Source of the DNA: Microcaldota archaeon
Lineage (GTDB): Archaea; Micrarchaeota; Micrarchaeia; Micrarchaeales; CABMGC01
NCBI GenBank assembly: GCA_027449585.1
Contig: DAIDLJ010000006.1
Span: 1 to 37,616, forward strand
Length of the DNA: 37,616 bases
Direction: 5' to 3'
The position numbers and the translations under genes were made by a program. The stretch's first letter is position 1. Each line of letters opens with the position of its first letter. This document shows, one piece after another, positions 25,224 to 34,632 of this stretch. Under the pieces are notes generated by a model, which was not told the origin of the DNA, did not search any database, and saw only the letters and a list, made by a program, of their open reading frames with translations.

Positions 25224-25978
25224 GAGAAGCGCTTAACCGACTCCTCTTCGGCAAAGCTCATCTGGGATGGCACTATCATAGATAATATCCTGCCCGAAAG
25301 GTCTCTGGCCAGGCTTGGGATCTTTGAGAACTCTATATATTTTATGGATTGGGACGCCCTTCCGATATCGGCAAGTATGAGAACCTTCTTTTCTAGAGCG
25401 AGTATGCCCTCCTTGTCGGCCATATTGATTATCTGCTTGGCCTGCTCTATAGGCATGGGGGCAGTTCCTGTAGGCGAATTGAGGTCGAATAGGACGAGCG
25501 TGTGCTCCTTGTTTGCCAGGTTCCTTGCAATTACGTCCATAAATGAGGTCGGCTTATAGTGCTCGCTCCAGAATGGGATCGTTGTTGTCGGACCAAACTT
25601 GTATATGTCAAGCCCGCTCTCACCTATGCCTGCTGAGAATATTGAGGATGAATGGAACACTCTTGTCTCTATTCCGCGACTTGCGGCTTCATCCAGTATT
25701 ATGTGGTGCGTGGTTGCTACCAGCGGATCGCCTATAACAAGTATTGCGACATCGAGCCTTGATGCGTCTTTTATGGTATCGGCTAGTTTCTCCTCCATGC
25801 GGCTGCGGCCGATTGGGATAATCTCCTTCCCTGTGGCGTCGCTTATGTACTTGAGGCTCTCGCTGCTGGTTATGGAGGTGTAGGTGTCTGCATATACTAT
25901 CTGAGCGTTCTTTAGGAATTCGAGGGCCTTTATTGATATGTCCTTTGCATCAAGACCTATTCCCACAAGCGCGAGCAT
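25220..25978 (-). CDS. dphB: Diphthine synthase
   Basis: MLALVGIGLDAKDISIKALE...VIGDPLVATTHHIILDEAASRGIETRVFHSSSIFSAGIGESGLDIYKFGPTTTIPFW. Confidence 0.95.
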   Translation of the reverse strand: MLALVGIGLDAKDISIKALEFLKNAQIVYADTYTSITSSESLKYISDATGKEIIPIGRSRMEEKLADTIKDASRLDVAILVIGDPLVATTHHIILDEAASRGIETRVFHSSSIFSAGIGESGLDIYKFGPTTTIPFWSEHYKPTSFMDVIARNLANKEHTLVLFDLNSPTGTAPMPIEQAKQIINMADKEGILALEKKVLILADIGRASQSIKYIEFSKIPSLARDLSGRILSMIVPSQMSFAEEESVKRFS

Positions 25979-25990
25979 TAGAACCTGCCC

Positions 25991-26941
25991 TTAGTCCTTT
26001 ATTCCGTCAGGCGTTATCTTTATCACTGCCTCTCCCTCCGGCATGTTGGGAGAGTCAACAAGCCTCACTATCCTCTTGTCCTCCTTCGACTTGCGCATGT
26101 AGAGTCTGGTGGTTGCGGCGTGCGCAACTATGTTTCCTCCCACCGGTGTGGTAGGGTCGCCGAAGAGTATTGCTGGGTTGTCCATCACCTGATTTGTTAT
26201 GTATACCGCAAGATCGTAGGTATCGGCCAGCTTCTGGAGCTTGTGTATGTGCATGTTGAGCTTGCCCTGCCTCTCGTTTAGCGCCCCCCTGCCAACGTAC
26301 TCTGACCTGAAGAGCGACATGAGTGAGTCTATCACTATAAGCTTCACGTTGCTCTCCCTGACGAGCTTGTCTGCGCGTTCTATGGCCAGTATCTGCTGGT
26401 CTGAGGTTGTGGCCCTTACGACTAGTATGTTTTCTAGAGCGGACTTTGTATCCATCTCTGCGGCCTTGGCTATCTGCTCTATCCTGTCAGGCCTGAATGT
26501 GCCCTCTGTGTCTATGAATAGCGTCTTTCCCCCAAGACCACCCTGTTCTACGGGCCTTTGGACATTGACTGATAGCTGGAAGCCCAGCTGCGTCTTTCCG
26601 GAGGCGAACTTGCCGTAGGCCTCAGTTATGGCATTGGCCTCTACTCCGCCCCCTAGCAGCTCATCAAGGCTCTTTGCGCCAGTATGTATCCTTCCAAGGG
26701 ACTTTCTCTTTGCATCGACCTCGGACGCCGTCTTGAACTCCAGCGTGGTAGCCTGCTTTGCGGCATCAACTGCCTGCTTTGCGGCATCCAATTTCATTCC
26801 GGTAAGCTCTGCCAGCTCGTGGGGGGATGCCGTTGCTATCTTCTCTATAGTATCATAGCCTAGCTGCTTGAGCTTTTCAGCGGTGGTCGGACCGACTCCT
26901 GGAAGATCTTCAAGTTCCTTTATGCCCTTTTCCTTTGCCAT
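25991..26941 (-). CDS. radA: DNA repair and recombination protein RadA
   Basis: DLPGVGPTTAEKLKQLGYDTIEKIATASPHELAE...EAYGKFASGKTQLGFQLSVNVQ...TLFIDTEGTFRPDRIEQIA. Confidence 0.98.
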   Translation of the reverse strand: MAKEKGIKELEDLPGVGPTTAEKLKQLGYDTIEKIATASPHELAELTGMKLDAAKQAVDAAKQATTLEFKTASEVDAKRKSLGRIHTGAKSLDELLGGGVEANAITEAYGKFASGKTQLGFQLSVNVQRPVEQGGLGGKTLFIDTEGTFRPDRIEQIAKAAEMDTKSALENILVVRATTSDQQILAIERADKLVRESNVKLIVIDSLMSLFRSEYVGRGALNERQGKLNMHIHKLQKLADTYDLAVYITNQVMDNPAILFGDPTTPVGGNIVAHAATTRLYMRKSKEDKRIVRLVDSPNMPEGEAVIKITPDGIKD

Positions 26942-27004
26942 AGTAATATTACACCTTTTTTAATAAGAAGAAAGCAGAGATATTACTCAACGAAAGAATA
27001 TAAA

Positions 27005-27215
27005 TCCCTTCTTGGGGGCAGCGCCTAGGCGACTTTCAATCTATACACAAAAAAGATGGGCAGCGCTGCTTGTCGAGGTAAATGAGAATAAAAAGGAAGA
27101 GGCCAGCAACACGCATAAATGCTTGTGCTGGCAAGGCGACCAGTTATACTCCTCCATGATAGAGAACTCGTAATTGTATATGAATAACTGGCTTTAAAAG
27201 GCTTACTAAATAGTG
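27005..27215. ncRNA. Candidate structured RNA locus (strand and ends uncertain)
   Basis: TATA-like aatataaat at 26997-27005; hairpins gccagca(27102-27108)/tgctggc(27126-27132) and ccagttat(27140-27147)/ataactgg(27184-27191); no convincing ORF. Confidence 0.35.
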
Positions 27216-27262
27216 GAAGTAGAACTGGTTTTTTCCATTGATTTGGAAGTATTGGGGCTTTA

Positions 27263-27538
27263 TTAGGGTCTTTTTAGGGCCGATATCTCGGCCTTGGCCT
27301 GCTCCTCTTTTGTCGTCGCCATCTTGCGCTTTTGGTCACGTCTTAACCTGCGCAGCCTGTTGGCATCGACCGCGGCCATGAAACCGAATGTCGCTGCGCC
27401 GCCTCCGGCTATCATTGAAAGGGCTGGAGAAGATGCAAGAAGTAGCGATACCACGGTAACCGCCGCGGCTATGCCTGCGACCTTACCATCGAACCTTAGG
27501 AACAGGTGTTCCCAGTTTTCCGTGGTCTTTTGCGCCAT
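27263..27538 (-). CDS. Small membrane protein
   Basis: 91 aa with hydrophobic segment VAGIAAAVTVVSLLLASSPALSMIAGGGAATFGFMAAV. Confidence 0.6.
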   Translation of the reverse strand: MAQKTTENWEHLFLRFDGKVAGIAAAVTVVSLLLASSPALSMIAGGGAATFGFMAAVDANRLRRLRRDQKRKMATTKEEQAKAEISALKRP

Positions 27539-27647
27539 CCCATTACAGATATCTCTTGTGTTTTTGAGTATTTAAGCTGTTTCTACGAATTGCAACAAAA
27601 ACTGCGTTGCGGCTGGTCAGAAAAAGACAAGAAGGCTTTTAAAATAG

Positions 27648-28361
27648 ATGATTTATAAAGCATTTATGGCATCGCTTTTCACGCTTGATGTAAGCGGATC
27701 GCTGCTTGCTGTGGCTTTTGGAATAATCATCTTCTACCTTGGGCTGGGGATGTGGTGGTTCTTCATAGCAGTGCTTATTGATTTCCTTGTACTATCAGCT
27801 CTTGCAACGCATGCCAAGGAGGATGCCAAGAGCACCCTCAAAGGGTATGAAAAGACGCGCAGCTGGAAGAATGTAGTTGCAAATGGGCTAATTCCTGTCA
27901 TTATGGTTGCGCTCTACTTCACATCGCAGACTTACTGGAGTTTTGGCCCGCAATATGCCCAGATAATGATGTTTGCTTTTGTGGCTAGCGTAGCTGCAAT
28001 AACTGCAGATAAGTTCGCCAGTGAGTTTGGCGTGCTTGGAGACCAAGAGCCAAAAGATATCCTGACAAGCAAGAAGGTAAGGCGCGGAACTTCTGGCGGC
28101 ATAACCTGGTTTGGCAGTCTAGTTGGCCTTGCAGGAGCGTCCCTTATAGGATTGACAGTATTTGCGCTTGGTGGATCTGTTGTGGTTTTTGCGGCCGTTG
28201 TTGTTGGAGGGGTATTTGGAAACCTTATAGACTCGCTTCTTGGTCATTTTGAGGAGATGAAGATAGGCAACAAGTATACATCCAATCTTGTCTGTTCGGC
28301 TGCCGGGGCCGTCTTCTGCGGCGCAATGTTGCTGCTTCTTCCTCTCAATCTACTACTGTGA
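27648..28361 (+). CDS. DUF92 family integral membrane protein
   Basis: TADKFASEFGVLGDQEPKDILTSKKVRRGTSGGITWFGSLVGLAGA...GNLIDSLLGHFEE. Confidence 0.88.
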   Translation: MIYKAFMASLFTLDVSGSLLAVAFGIIIFYLGLGMWWFFIAVLIDFLVLSALATHAKEDAKSTLKGYEKTRSWKNVVANGLIPVIMVALYFTSQTYWSFGPQYAQIMMFAFVASVAAITADKFASEFGVLGDQEPKDILTSKKVRRGTSGGITWFGSLVGLAGASLIGLTVFALGGSVVVFAAVVVGGVFGNLIDSLLGHFEEMKIGNKYTSNLVCSAAGAVFCGAMLLLLPLNLLL

Positions 28362-29259
28362 GCCAGGAGAGGTACTTCTTGTCCTTACCGTGGACAACGT
28401 CTGAGTACTTGTCCTTTAGGGCACTTGTTATCGGGCCGGTGGACCCGTCTCCAAGAACCCTTGAATCTATAGACGAGATTACTTCAACCTCCGCTGCGGT
28501 ACCAGTAAAGAACGCTTCGTCACTTGTATAGAGCTCCTCGCGCCTTATGTCGCGTTCCTGAACGGGTATCTTTAGGTCTCCTGCGAGTCTTATTATCGTG
28601 TCGCGGGTTATTCCAAGAAGTATGTCGGAAGATTTTGGAGGGGTTATTAGCACGCCGTCCTGAACGACAAAGATGTTGTCGCCCGGCCCCTCTGCAACGG
28701 TCTTGCCGCCATTTGAAAGGAGTATGGTTTCATCGTATCCGGAATCCTGGGCGTCTTTTGAGGCAAGTATGGAATTTATGTAGTTTCCGCTCGCCTTGGC
28801 TTCCGCAGGAAGTATTGCCGAGTTTATCCGTTGCCATGACGAGACTTTACACCTTAGCCCCTTTGCGTGCGAGCCATAGAGGCCTTTATACGGCACTGCG
28901 GCTATTGCTACGCTTGTTGTTAGTCCGCGCACATTAAATCCTATACCTATGGAATTGTAGAATCCAAATGGCCTTATGTAGCCTTCCCTGATGCCATTCT
29001 TCGAGACTGTCTCAAGTATCGCATCCTCGAATTGTTTTGGAGTTATCTTGAGGGGCATGGCATAAATCCTGGCACTGTTAAAGAATCTCTTTGTATGTTC
29101 CTTGAGCCTGAAGACTGCCGGACCATTGTCTGTTTCATAGAACCGTATTCCCTCGAATATGCCGCTGCCGTATTGCAGGGAGTGGGTTAGTATGTTGACT
29201 TTTGCATCCTCGAACTTCACGAACTTTCCGTCAAACCACACATAAGAAGATATCGCCAT
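28345..29259 (-). CDS. ilvE: Branched-chain amino acid aminotransferase
   Basis: YVWFDGKFVKFEDAKVNILTHSLQYGSGIFEGIRFYET...EAKASGNYINSILASKDAQDSGYDETILL; start trimmed so as not to overlap tRNA-Gly. Confidence 0.95.
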   Translation of the reverse strand: MAISSYVWFDGKFVKFEDAKVNILTHSLQYGSGIFEGIRFYETDNGPAVFRLKEHTKRFFNSARIYAMPLKITPKQFEDAILETVSKNGIREGYIRPFGFYNSIGIGFNVRGLTTSVAIAAVPYKGLYGSHAKGLRCKVSSWQRINSAILPAEAKASGNYINSILASKDAQDSGYDETILLSNGGKTVAEGPGDNIFVVQDGVLITPPKSSDILLGITRDTIIRLAGDLKIPVQERDIRREELYTSDEAFFTGTAAEVEVISSIDSRVLGDGSTGPITSALKDKYSDVVHGKDKKYLSWLTVVD

Positions 29260-29312
29260 TTTAACACAGAAGTATTTGACATTAAAAATATTAAAGGATT
29301 GGCTTGGTGGTG

Positions 29313-29385
29313 TGCGCCGACCGGGATTTGAACCCGGGCTATTGCCTTGGGAAGGCAAAGTCCTACCAGGCTAGACTATCGGCGC
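29313..29385 (-). tRNA. tRNA-Gly(CCC)
   Basis: Acceptor GCGCCGA/TCGGCGC, discriminator A, anticodon loop TTCCCAA, T arm CCGGG-TTCAAAT-CCCGG. Confidence 0.95.
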
Positions 29386-29437
29386 GCAGTTCTATTCCTA
29401 TCTTTAGCTTAATATATTTTCGCTGAAAACCCTTTTT

Positions 29438-31153
29438 ATGAAGTTTTGGCTTGCCGCGCTTTTCGTGTTTGCTGTTGGGACAACCAATGCGTACCAATAC
29501 CTCACTGCTGGGGGATTTCTATACAACAACATAACCATAGGCAACAACATGAGCATCGTGTCTGGGATTGATTCGGGCGGGCCGCTGCAGATGATCATAC
29601 TAAAGTCGTCAAGTTTCAGGCGGTGGTTTTATGGATATCCGACGCAATTGCTTGTGAACGAGACTGTTGGGTCGGGCATATATGTAAAGAACCTGTCGGC
29701 TGGAAGTTATGTGGTGATATTGAGCGTAAAGTACCCTGAGAATGTTTCGTCGTTTTCATTTGGAATACAGCGCGGGTTAGGTAAGGTAATAACCGTAGCT
29801 GGCACGTACAGATACCCGGTTTATCTTGGAAACTACAGCCTAGTTAACGTCTCTTTGCTCACAGACAAGAACTTCAGAAAATTCCCAATATCGATAAACT
29901 TTTCCGGGCAGCTGGGCTTCCTTAATGGAGATGGCAACTACGACTCGATGTATAACATATCACTTAACCGTGGGGAACATTACTTTACCATATATTCGAC
30001 AACGCCAACGGAGGCTTTCTTGGTTGTGAAATCGCAGAATCAAACGATAGACCCTCTTGGTGGATTCCTTAGCGGGGAGAGCTATCCGGTCGGCGTTGTT
30101 AGTTATGGTGTATTCAACAAATCCGGGACCTTGCTGCCTTATCAAATATCTACAGGCGGGGTGGTGGGTGATGCAAACATTTCCGACATGAGCGCTCATG
30201 ACTTCAATCTATCGGACAATAATTCGGCGTTTGGCGCAAGCTTGCAGCTCAATATAGAGATGAATACGAAGATGGGGGGTAAAAACCGCGTTTTCTGGAT
30301 ACAAAATGTTGTGGACTTCAACACCAGCAAAAAAAGCTATTACTTTGTGAGCAACATATGGAACAACACCTACCCTACGGCCAACATGGAAAACGGGACT
30401 GTTGTTGGAAAGGGGAACATCACTGTTTGCGGGGTTTGCGGCAACCAGGCCTTCTATGCATATTCTTACCCAGAATACTTGTTCAATTACTCCTTGCCTT
30501 TCAACATAAAACTAGTTATACTTGAAAACCAAACAGCGAATGGCACGCTAGATTCTTTCGGATATCAGGTGCTTGAGAATGGTAGCTCCGGTTCGGGCCC
30601 TTTGGTGTTCTATGACCGTGTGCTCTTTCCCGGCGCCGTAAATTCTAGCTTCCTTGTCACGCCGTTCTACTTTACTCCAGGTATTGGAAACCTTAGCGGC
30701 AACTATTATGATGCAGAATTGGTATTCGGAGGAGAGTCTGGAGGCGCGCAGTCATATTTCAACAGGCTTGCGGCGACTGCTTGGATATACTATTATGTGA
30801 ATGGAACGCTGGTGCCTTTCCCCTCTGCATATACGTTCGGTGAGGATACGGCTGAAACCGCCGCGAATTTAAGAACAGTAACTTCAGGATATGGAAACGG
30901 GGGGTTCATAACCACCGGCAGGCTTAATCCGAATGAACAGATAGTTGTGGATGGAAGGATAAATAGCACTGCGCATAGCATACAGAATGCGTCGGGCGTG
31001 GAGAAGCAGCCTACGACCACCGTGCAGGGCTCCGGGCAGGGGGCGCTTTTGGGTCAAATATCGCAGACGAGTGCGCTGGTAAATTACATCGCCGTGGTGC
31101 TCATACTGCTTGCGCTAATTATGCTATTTAGAATGATAGTAAGAAGGAGATGA
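29438..31153 (+). CDS. Large secreted surface glycoprotein-like protein with signal peptide and C-terminal TM anchor
   Basis: N-term MKFWLAALFVFAVGTTNA; C-term YIAVVLILLALIMLFRMIVRRR; many N-x-S/T sequons. Confidence 0.78.
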   Translation: MKFWLAALFVFAVGTTNAYQYLTAGGFLYNNITIGNNMSIVSGIDSGGPLQMIILKSSSFRRWFYGYPTQLLVNETVGSGIYVKNLSAGSYVVILSVKYPENVSSFSFGIQRGLGKVITVAGTYRYPVYLGNYSLVNVSLLTDKNFRKFPISINFSGQLGFLNGDGNYDSMYNISLNRGEHYFTIYSTTPTEAFLVVKSQNQTIDPLGGFLSGESYPVGVVSYGVFNKSGTLLPYQISTGGVVGDANISDMSAHDFNLSDNNSAFGASLQLNIEMNTKMGGKNRVFWIQNVVDFNTSKKSYYFVSNIWNNTYPTANMENGTVVGKGNITVCGVCGNQAFYAYSYPEYLFNYSLPFNIKLVILENQTANGTLDSFGYQVLENGSSGSGPLVFYDRVLFPGAVNSSFLVTPFYFTPGIGNLSGNYYDAELVFGGESGGAQSYFNRLAATAWIYYYVNGTLVPFPSAYTFGEDTAETAANLRTVTSGYGNGGFITTGRLNPNEQIVVDGRINSTAHSIQNASGVEKQPTTTVQGSGQGALLGQISQTSALVNYIAVVLILLALIMLFRMIVRRR

Positions 31154-31157
31154 AGGC

Positions 31158-31910
31158 TTATCGTATGTATGGGAAGTTCTCCTTGTGCGGGGCTTCCTGG
31201 AGTTTTTGTGAATCTTCTATTTCCTTTATCATCCTGTCTGTCTCCTTCTTTATCTTGTCGATGTTCTCGAGATTTATGCTTATGCCAAGGATATTTTTGA
31301 TGGTTTCCAACACGGCTCTTGCTGAGTTTGCATCTATCTCCAGTGCGCCAGTCTCTCCCATTATGCACGCTGCGTGAATTTTGTGCTTCTTTGCAAAGGT
31401 TACTATCATTCCGGCCGAGCCCCATATGGCTCCGTTAGTTTGGCCGAAAATCACGCCTTTCTTCGAAAGAGCCTCTTTGGTCTGTTTGTCGGTGGCGACG
31501 CCGAACACTTTTGGGCTGTGCACGTATTGGCCGCCGGAACTATAGCCGCCTATGGTGTAGAGCGTGCGTCCGCCGAGCTTCTTGAAGAACTTAACTATTT
31601 TCTCATTTATCTCGTACTGGCCTTCTGGTGTTGCGGCCTGCGTGTCTCCAAGAAGTATTATTACTGTGCCCTTCTTGGTGTCCTTTGAATAGAAACGGTT
31701 GCTTATGAGCCGAGTGTAGCCGCTACGTAGCATTATTGTTTGGTGTATAAAGTGTGGCGAATATAATGTTGCAAACCTTTTTGCTCCGAGCTCGTTCCTC
31801 AGGTACTCTGCGACGAGACTGCCGACACTACCTATACCAGGAAGACCTACTATCATAACCGGGGACTTGAACTTTGCACTTTTCTTATAGTATATTTTCG
31901 TCTTGTTCAT
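31158..31910 (-). CDS. Proteasome assembly chaperone (PAC2) family protein
   Basis: VMIVGLPGIGSVGSLVAEYLRNELGAKRFATLYSPHF...TLYTIGGYSSG. Confidence 0.9.
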   Translation of the reverse strand: MNKTKIYYKKSAKFKSPVMIVGLPGIGSVGSLVAEYLRNELGAKRFATLYSPHFIHQTIMLRSGYTRLISNRFYSKDTKKGTVIILLGDTQAATPEGQYEINEKIVKFFKKLGGRTLYTIGGYSSGGQYVHSPKVFGVATDKQTKEALSKKGVIFGQTNGAIWGSAGMIVTFAKKHKIHAACIMGETGALEIDANSARAVLETIKNILGISINLENIDKIKKETDRMIKEIEDSQKLQEAPHKENFPYIR

Positions 31911-32674
31911 TGCGGCGCCTGTACTTTTATGCTCTTCATTGAGAACTCTAGGTTCTTGTGCTTCTCGAATATGCTCTGGGCAGATTTTATCTTTTCCTCT
32001 GCTTTGAGATAGCTTGAGTCTGTGGCCATAAGCCGGTATTTTGGTGCGCCCATATATAGCACGTCTACGCCCTTCTTCTCTATCTCCATCAGCGCTTCTT
32101 TGATTGAATTCAGCCCGGATTTTGTGTTGGTTGTAGTAAGGTCGACACTGTAGGCGACGGTGTATGTTCTTGGTTTTATTGTCTTTGCCACAAGAGTGTA
32201 GAGCGCCTGCTTGAACTCCTTTTCCTTTATGTCGGATAGTGGGTCTTTGCCTTCGAATATTGCATTTACGAGTTCGTTGTATGTTTTGGCGTGTTTTGAT
32301 AGTTCAAGCACCAGTGTGTCTTTGGATGCTTCTTGCTTTGATGCGGCGAGGGCTTTGTTGACCATCCCTTCTGCTCTCTTTTCAAGGCTGTAGTCGTTTA
32401 TCTTGTCCTTCTTGTCTTTCCCAGTGGCTTTCTTTAATGAGATGTCCACGGACCGCTTTTCAGGATCTACAAATATGACCTTGGCGACATCCTGCTGGCC
32501 TTCTTTTATAAATTCATGTATGTTTTTAATCCATCCTGAAGAGACTTCGGATATAGGGAGGTATGAATCCATATTGTATTCTGTAAGCCTGCAGTATGCC
32601 CCGTGCGGCATTATTTTCGTTATTTTTATTATTACAAAGTCCCCAACGGCGGGAAGCTCTTTTGGTATTATCAA
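31907..32674 (-). CDS. eif2a: Translation initiation factor aIF2 alpha subunit
   Basis: GDFVIIKITKIMPHGAYCRLTEYNMDSYLPISEVSSGWIKNIHEFIKEGQQDVAKVIFVDPEKRSVDISLK (S1 domain). Confidence 0.96.
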   Translation of the reverse strand: MIIPKELPAVGDFVIIKITKIMPHGAYCRLTEYNMDSYLPISEVSSGWIKNIHEFIKEGQQDVAKVIFVDPEKRSVDISLKKATGKDKKDKINDYSLEKRAEGMVNKALAASKQEASKDTLVLELSKHAKTYNELVNAIFEGKDPLSDIKEKEFKQALYTLVAKTIKPRTYTVAYSVDLTTTNTKSGLNSIKEALMEIEKKGVDVLYMGAPKYRLMATDSSYLKAEEKIKSAQSIFEKHKNLEFSMKSIKVQAPQ

Positions 32675-32678
32675 TTGC

Positions 32679-32969
32679 TTACCTGCTTATTTCTATCTTC
32701 TTTTTGGTCCTCATCCCGACTACTTTTTCCCCGACATTCTTACAGGTCTGGCACTCGATCATTACTTTTTGTTTCTTTCCTAGCTTCTTGGGGTGAATCT
32801 TGGGCTCGATGCTTCCGACATAACCTTTAATGGCGCGGTTGTGCCTCCTTGTTCCTAAGCTTGATCCCCTCTGGGACTTCTTGTTGTAGTTCTTAACCGT
32901 GTGCTTGGTGTGTTTGTTGCATTTTTGGCAATACGTCATTATCTCTTTGCTTATTTTCATATCTATCAA
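32679..32969 (-). CDS. rpl44e: 50S ribosomal protein L44e
   Basis: TYCQKCNKHTKHTVKNYNKKSQRGSSLGTRRHNRAIKGYVGSIEPKIHPKK...IECQTCKN. Confidence 0.95.
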   Translation of the reverse strand: MIDMKISKEIMTYCQKCNKHTKHTVKNYNKKSQRGSSLGTRRHNRAIKGYVGSIEPKIHPKKLGKKQKVMIECQTCKNVGEKVVGMRTKKKIEISR

Positions 32970-32970
32970 C

Positions 32971-33462
32971 TTAGTCTATCGTTTCTCCGAGTTTGTTTTC
33001 TACCATGAATTTTGCGTCGGTGCGGTCATATACATAAATTATTTCGTTTTGTTCGTATGGTCCAAGTTTGTTGCCTGACGGGGCAACTATTTGAGGTATT
33101 GTGCTTAATACCTTGAGCTTGGACGGTTTCGAATCGCCGCCGCTTTTGTTTACTATGTTTTTTATTTGTATATATAAATCTTCGTCTTCTGCGGGGAGTG
33201 GGCGTGGCGGCTCCTTGTTATAGGCAAGGTATACTAGTATTTTTTGTGTCCTCCGATCTCTTATTGTAGTATAGAGTTTGAACAGGTTTTTGTATTCGTC
33301 GCTGTTTGGAGAGCCGTACGTTTTGAGTTTTTCGTTTATTTTAATGTAAAATTCTTTGGGAAGCGGGGTTATTTCTCCTGATTTTTGCTCTAATTTTAAC
33401 AGATTGTTAAGTCCGTTTACGCTTACGTCTACATCCAAATTATCACCAGGGTTCAATTCCAC
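32971..33462 (-). CDS. GINS complex subunit (Gins15/51-like)
   Basis: DEDLYIQIKNIVN; C-terminal B-domain KVLSTIPQIVAPSGNKLGPYEQNEIIYVYDRTDAKFMVENKLGE; genomic position beside rpl44e/aIF2a typical of archaea. Confidence 0.78.
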   Translation of the reverse strand: MELNPGDNLDVDVSVNGLNNLLKLEQKSGEITPLPKEFYIKINEKLKTYGSPNSDEYKNLFKLYTTIRDRRTQKILVYLAYNKEPPRPLPAEDEDLYIQIKNIVNKSGGDSKPSKLKVLSTIPQIVAPSGNKLGPYEQNEIIYVYDRTDAKFMVENKLGETID

Positions 33463-33578
33463 TATTTTATCTCTTTACCGCGCTGCCGACTATTATTATA
33501 TCTTTAAACGAATAGATACATATACATAATATAATAAAAGAACCACGAATAGTGGAATTGCGGGGTGTTACTGTTTAA

Positions 33579-33653
33579 TAGCGAGGGAAGGATTTGAACC
33601 TCCGATCTCCGGGTTATGAGCCCGGCGGGCACTCCAGGCTACCCTACCTCGCT
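33579..33653 (-). tRNA. Initiator tRNA-Met(CAT)
   Basis: Acceptor AGCGAGG/CCTCGCT, discriminator A, anticodon stem GCCGGGCTCATAACCCGG with initiator-type GGG/CCC pairs. Confidence 0.94.
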
Positions 33654-33885
33654 TCGTTTACTAATAAGAAACACTAAGATATAAAACCCAAAGCCCGAAA
33701 GCAGCAGACTTACAATACAACTGCATTTAAAGGTTTAAATATCTAAACGCACATAATCTCCTATCAGCTCAAAAACACGCGACATATACAAATTAACAAA
33801 AACCAACCCGTATTTTGCTAAAAATTATAGTGTTTATATACGAGTTCATACACTATTAATAACACGTTCCAATAAAGGTGAAACC

Positions 33886-34575
33886 TTGCCCAAGACAACC
33901 AACACGCACAAGAAGCCGTCCCAAAGACACACTAAGAAAGCTTCAAAGAAGCCCTCAAAGAAGCACGCCACACATACTAAATCAACAAAACGCCTAGCAA
34001 CCCCTCCAAAACCCAAAAAGCTTTCGAAGAAAGAGCAAGAAGTAGTGATAGCAAGAGAGCGTCTGCTAGAGGAAACCAGGCGATCCGCATACCTTTTAGA
34101 GAATAAGAGCTTTACACAGCACATATCGAATAATGTAGGAATGCTCGCCCCACAGATACTGAGGGAACTAGCAAAGAACTCGAAGACAGACGAGGAGATA
34201 GCCAGCCAGCTCAATATAAAGGTAAATGATATAAGGCGGTCATTGAACCTTATGAATGGATACAGCATAGTAAAGTATGATGTGAATAAGGACAACAAAG
34301 GCTGGTTGATATTCAAGTGGAAGATAAACAACGAGAAACTCGAATCTTACATAAATAAAATAGAGAGCGAGATGACAAAGTCGAGCGAACCAAACCTGCC
34401 AGGAGATTGCAACGACTTTTTCATGTGTAAAAAATGCTATTCTGACCAAAAGGTCATATTGCCTTTCGATACGGCTTTTGAGTCCGGCTTTAACTGTGAA
34501 AGCTGCGGAAAGCCCTATACTATATTGAACAAGGAAGAGACAGTGGCGCTCTTCCAGCAGGCCGCAAAGCAGTAA
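33886..34575 (+). CDS. tfe: Transcription factor E (TFE alpha) with long Lys/His/Thr-rich N-terminal tail
   Basis: wHTH LRELAKNSKTDEEIASQLNIKVNDIRRSLNLMNGYSIVKYD...KGWLIFKWKI and zinc ribbon MCKKC...CESCG. Confidence 0.88.
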   Translation: MPKTTNTHKKPSQRHTKKASKKPSKKHATHTKSTKRLATPPKPKKLSKKEQEVVIARERLLEETRRSAYLLENKSFTQHISNNVGMLAPQILRELAKNSKTDEEIASQLNIKVNDIRRSLNLMNGYSIVKYDVNKDNKGWLIFKWKINNEKLESYINKIESEMTKSSEPNLPGDCNDFFMCKKCYSDQKVILPFDTAFESGFNCESCGKPYTILNKEETVALFQQAAKQ

Positions 34576-34632
34576 AGACGCCCGACACCGGCCAGGCCAA
34601 ACGCCGCGCCAAAGCACAAACATGATGATAGT

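Noticed and set aside
28524-28937. 137-aa plus ORF, Leu/Arg-rich
   Set aside because: Antisense to the clear ilvE gene.
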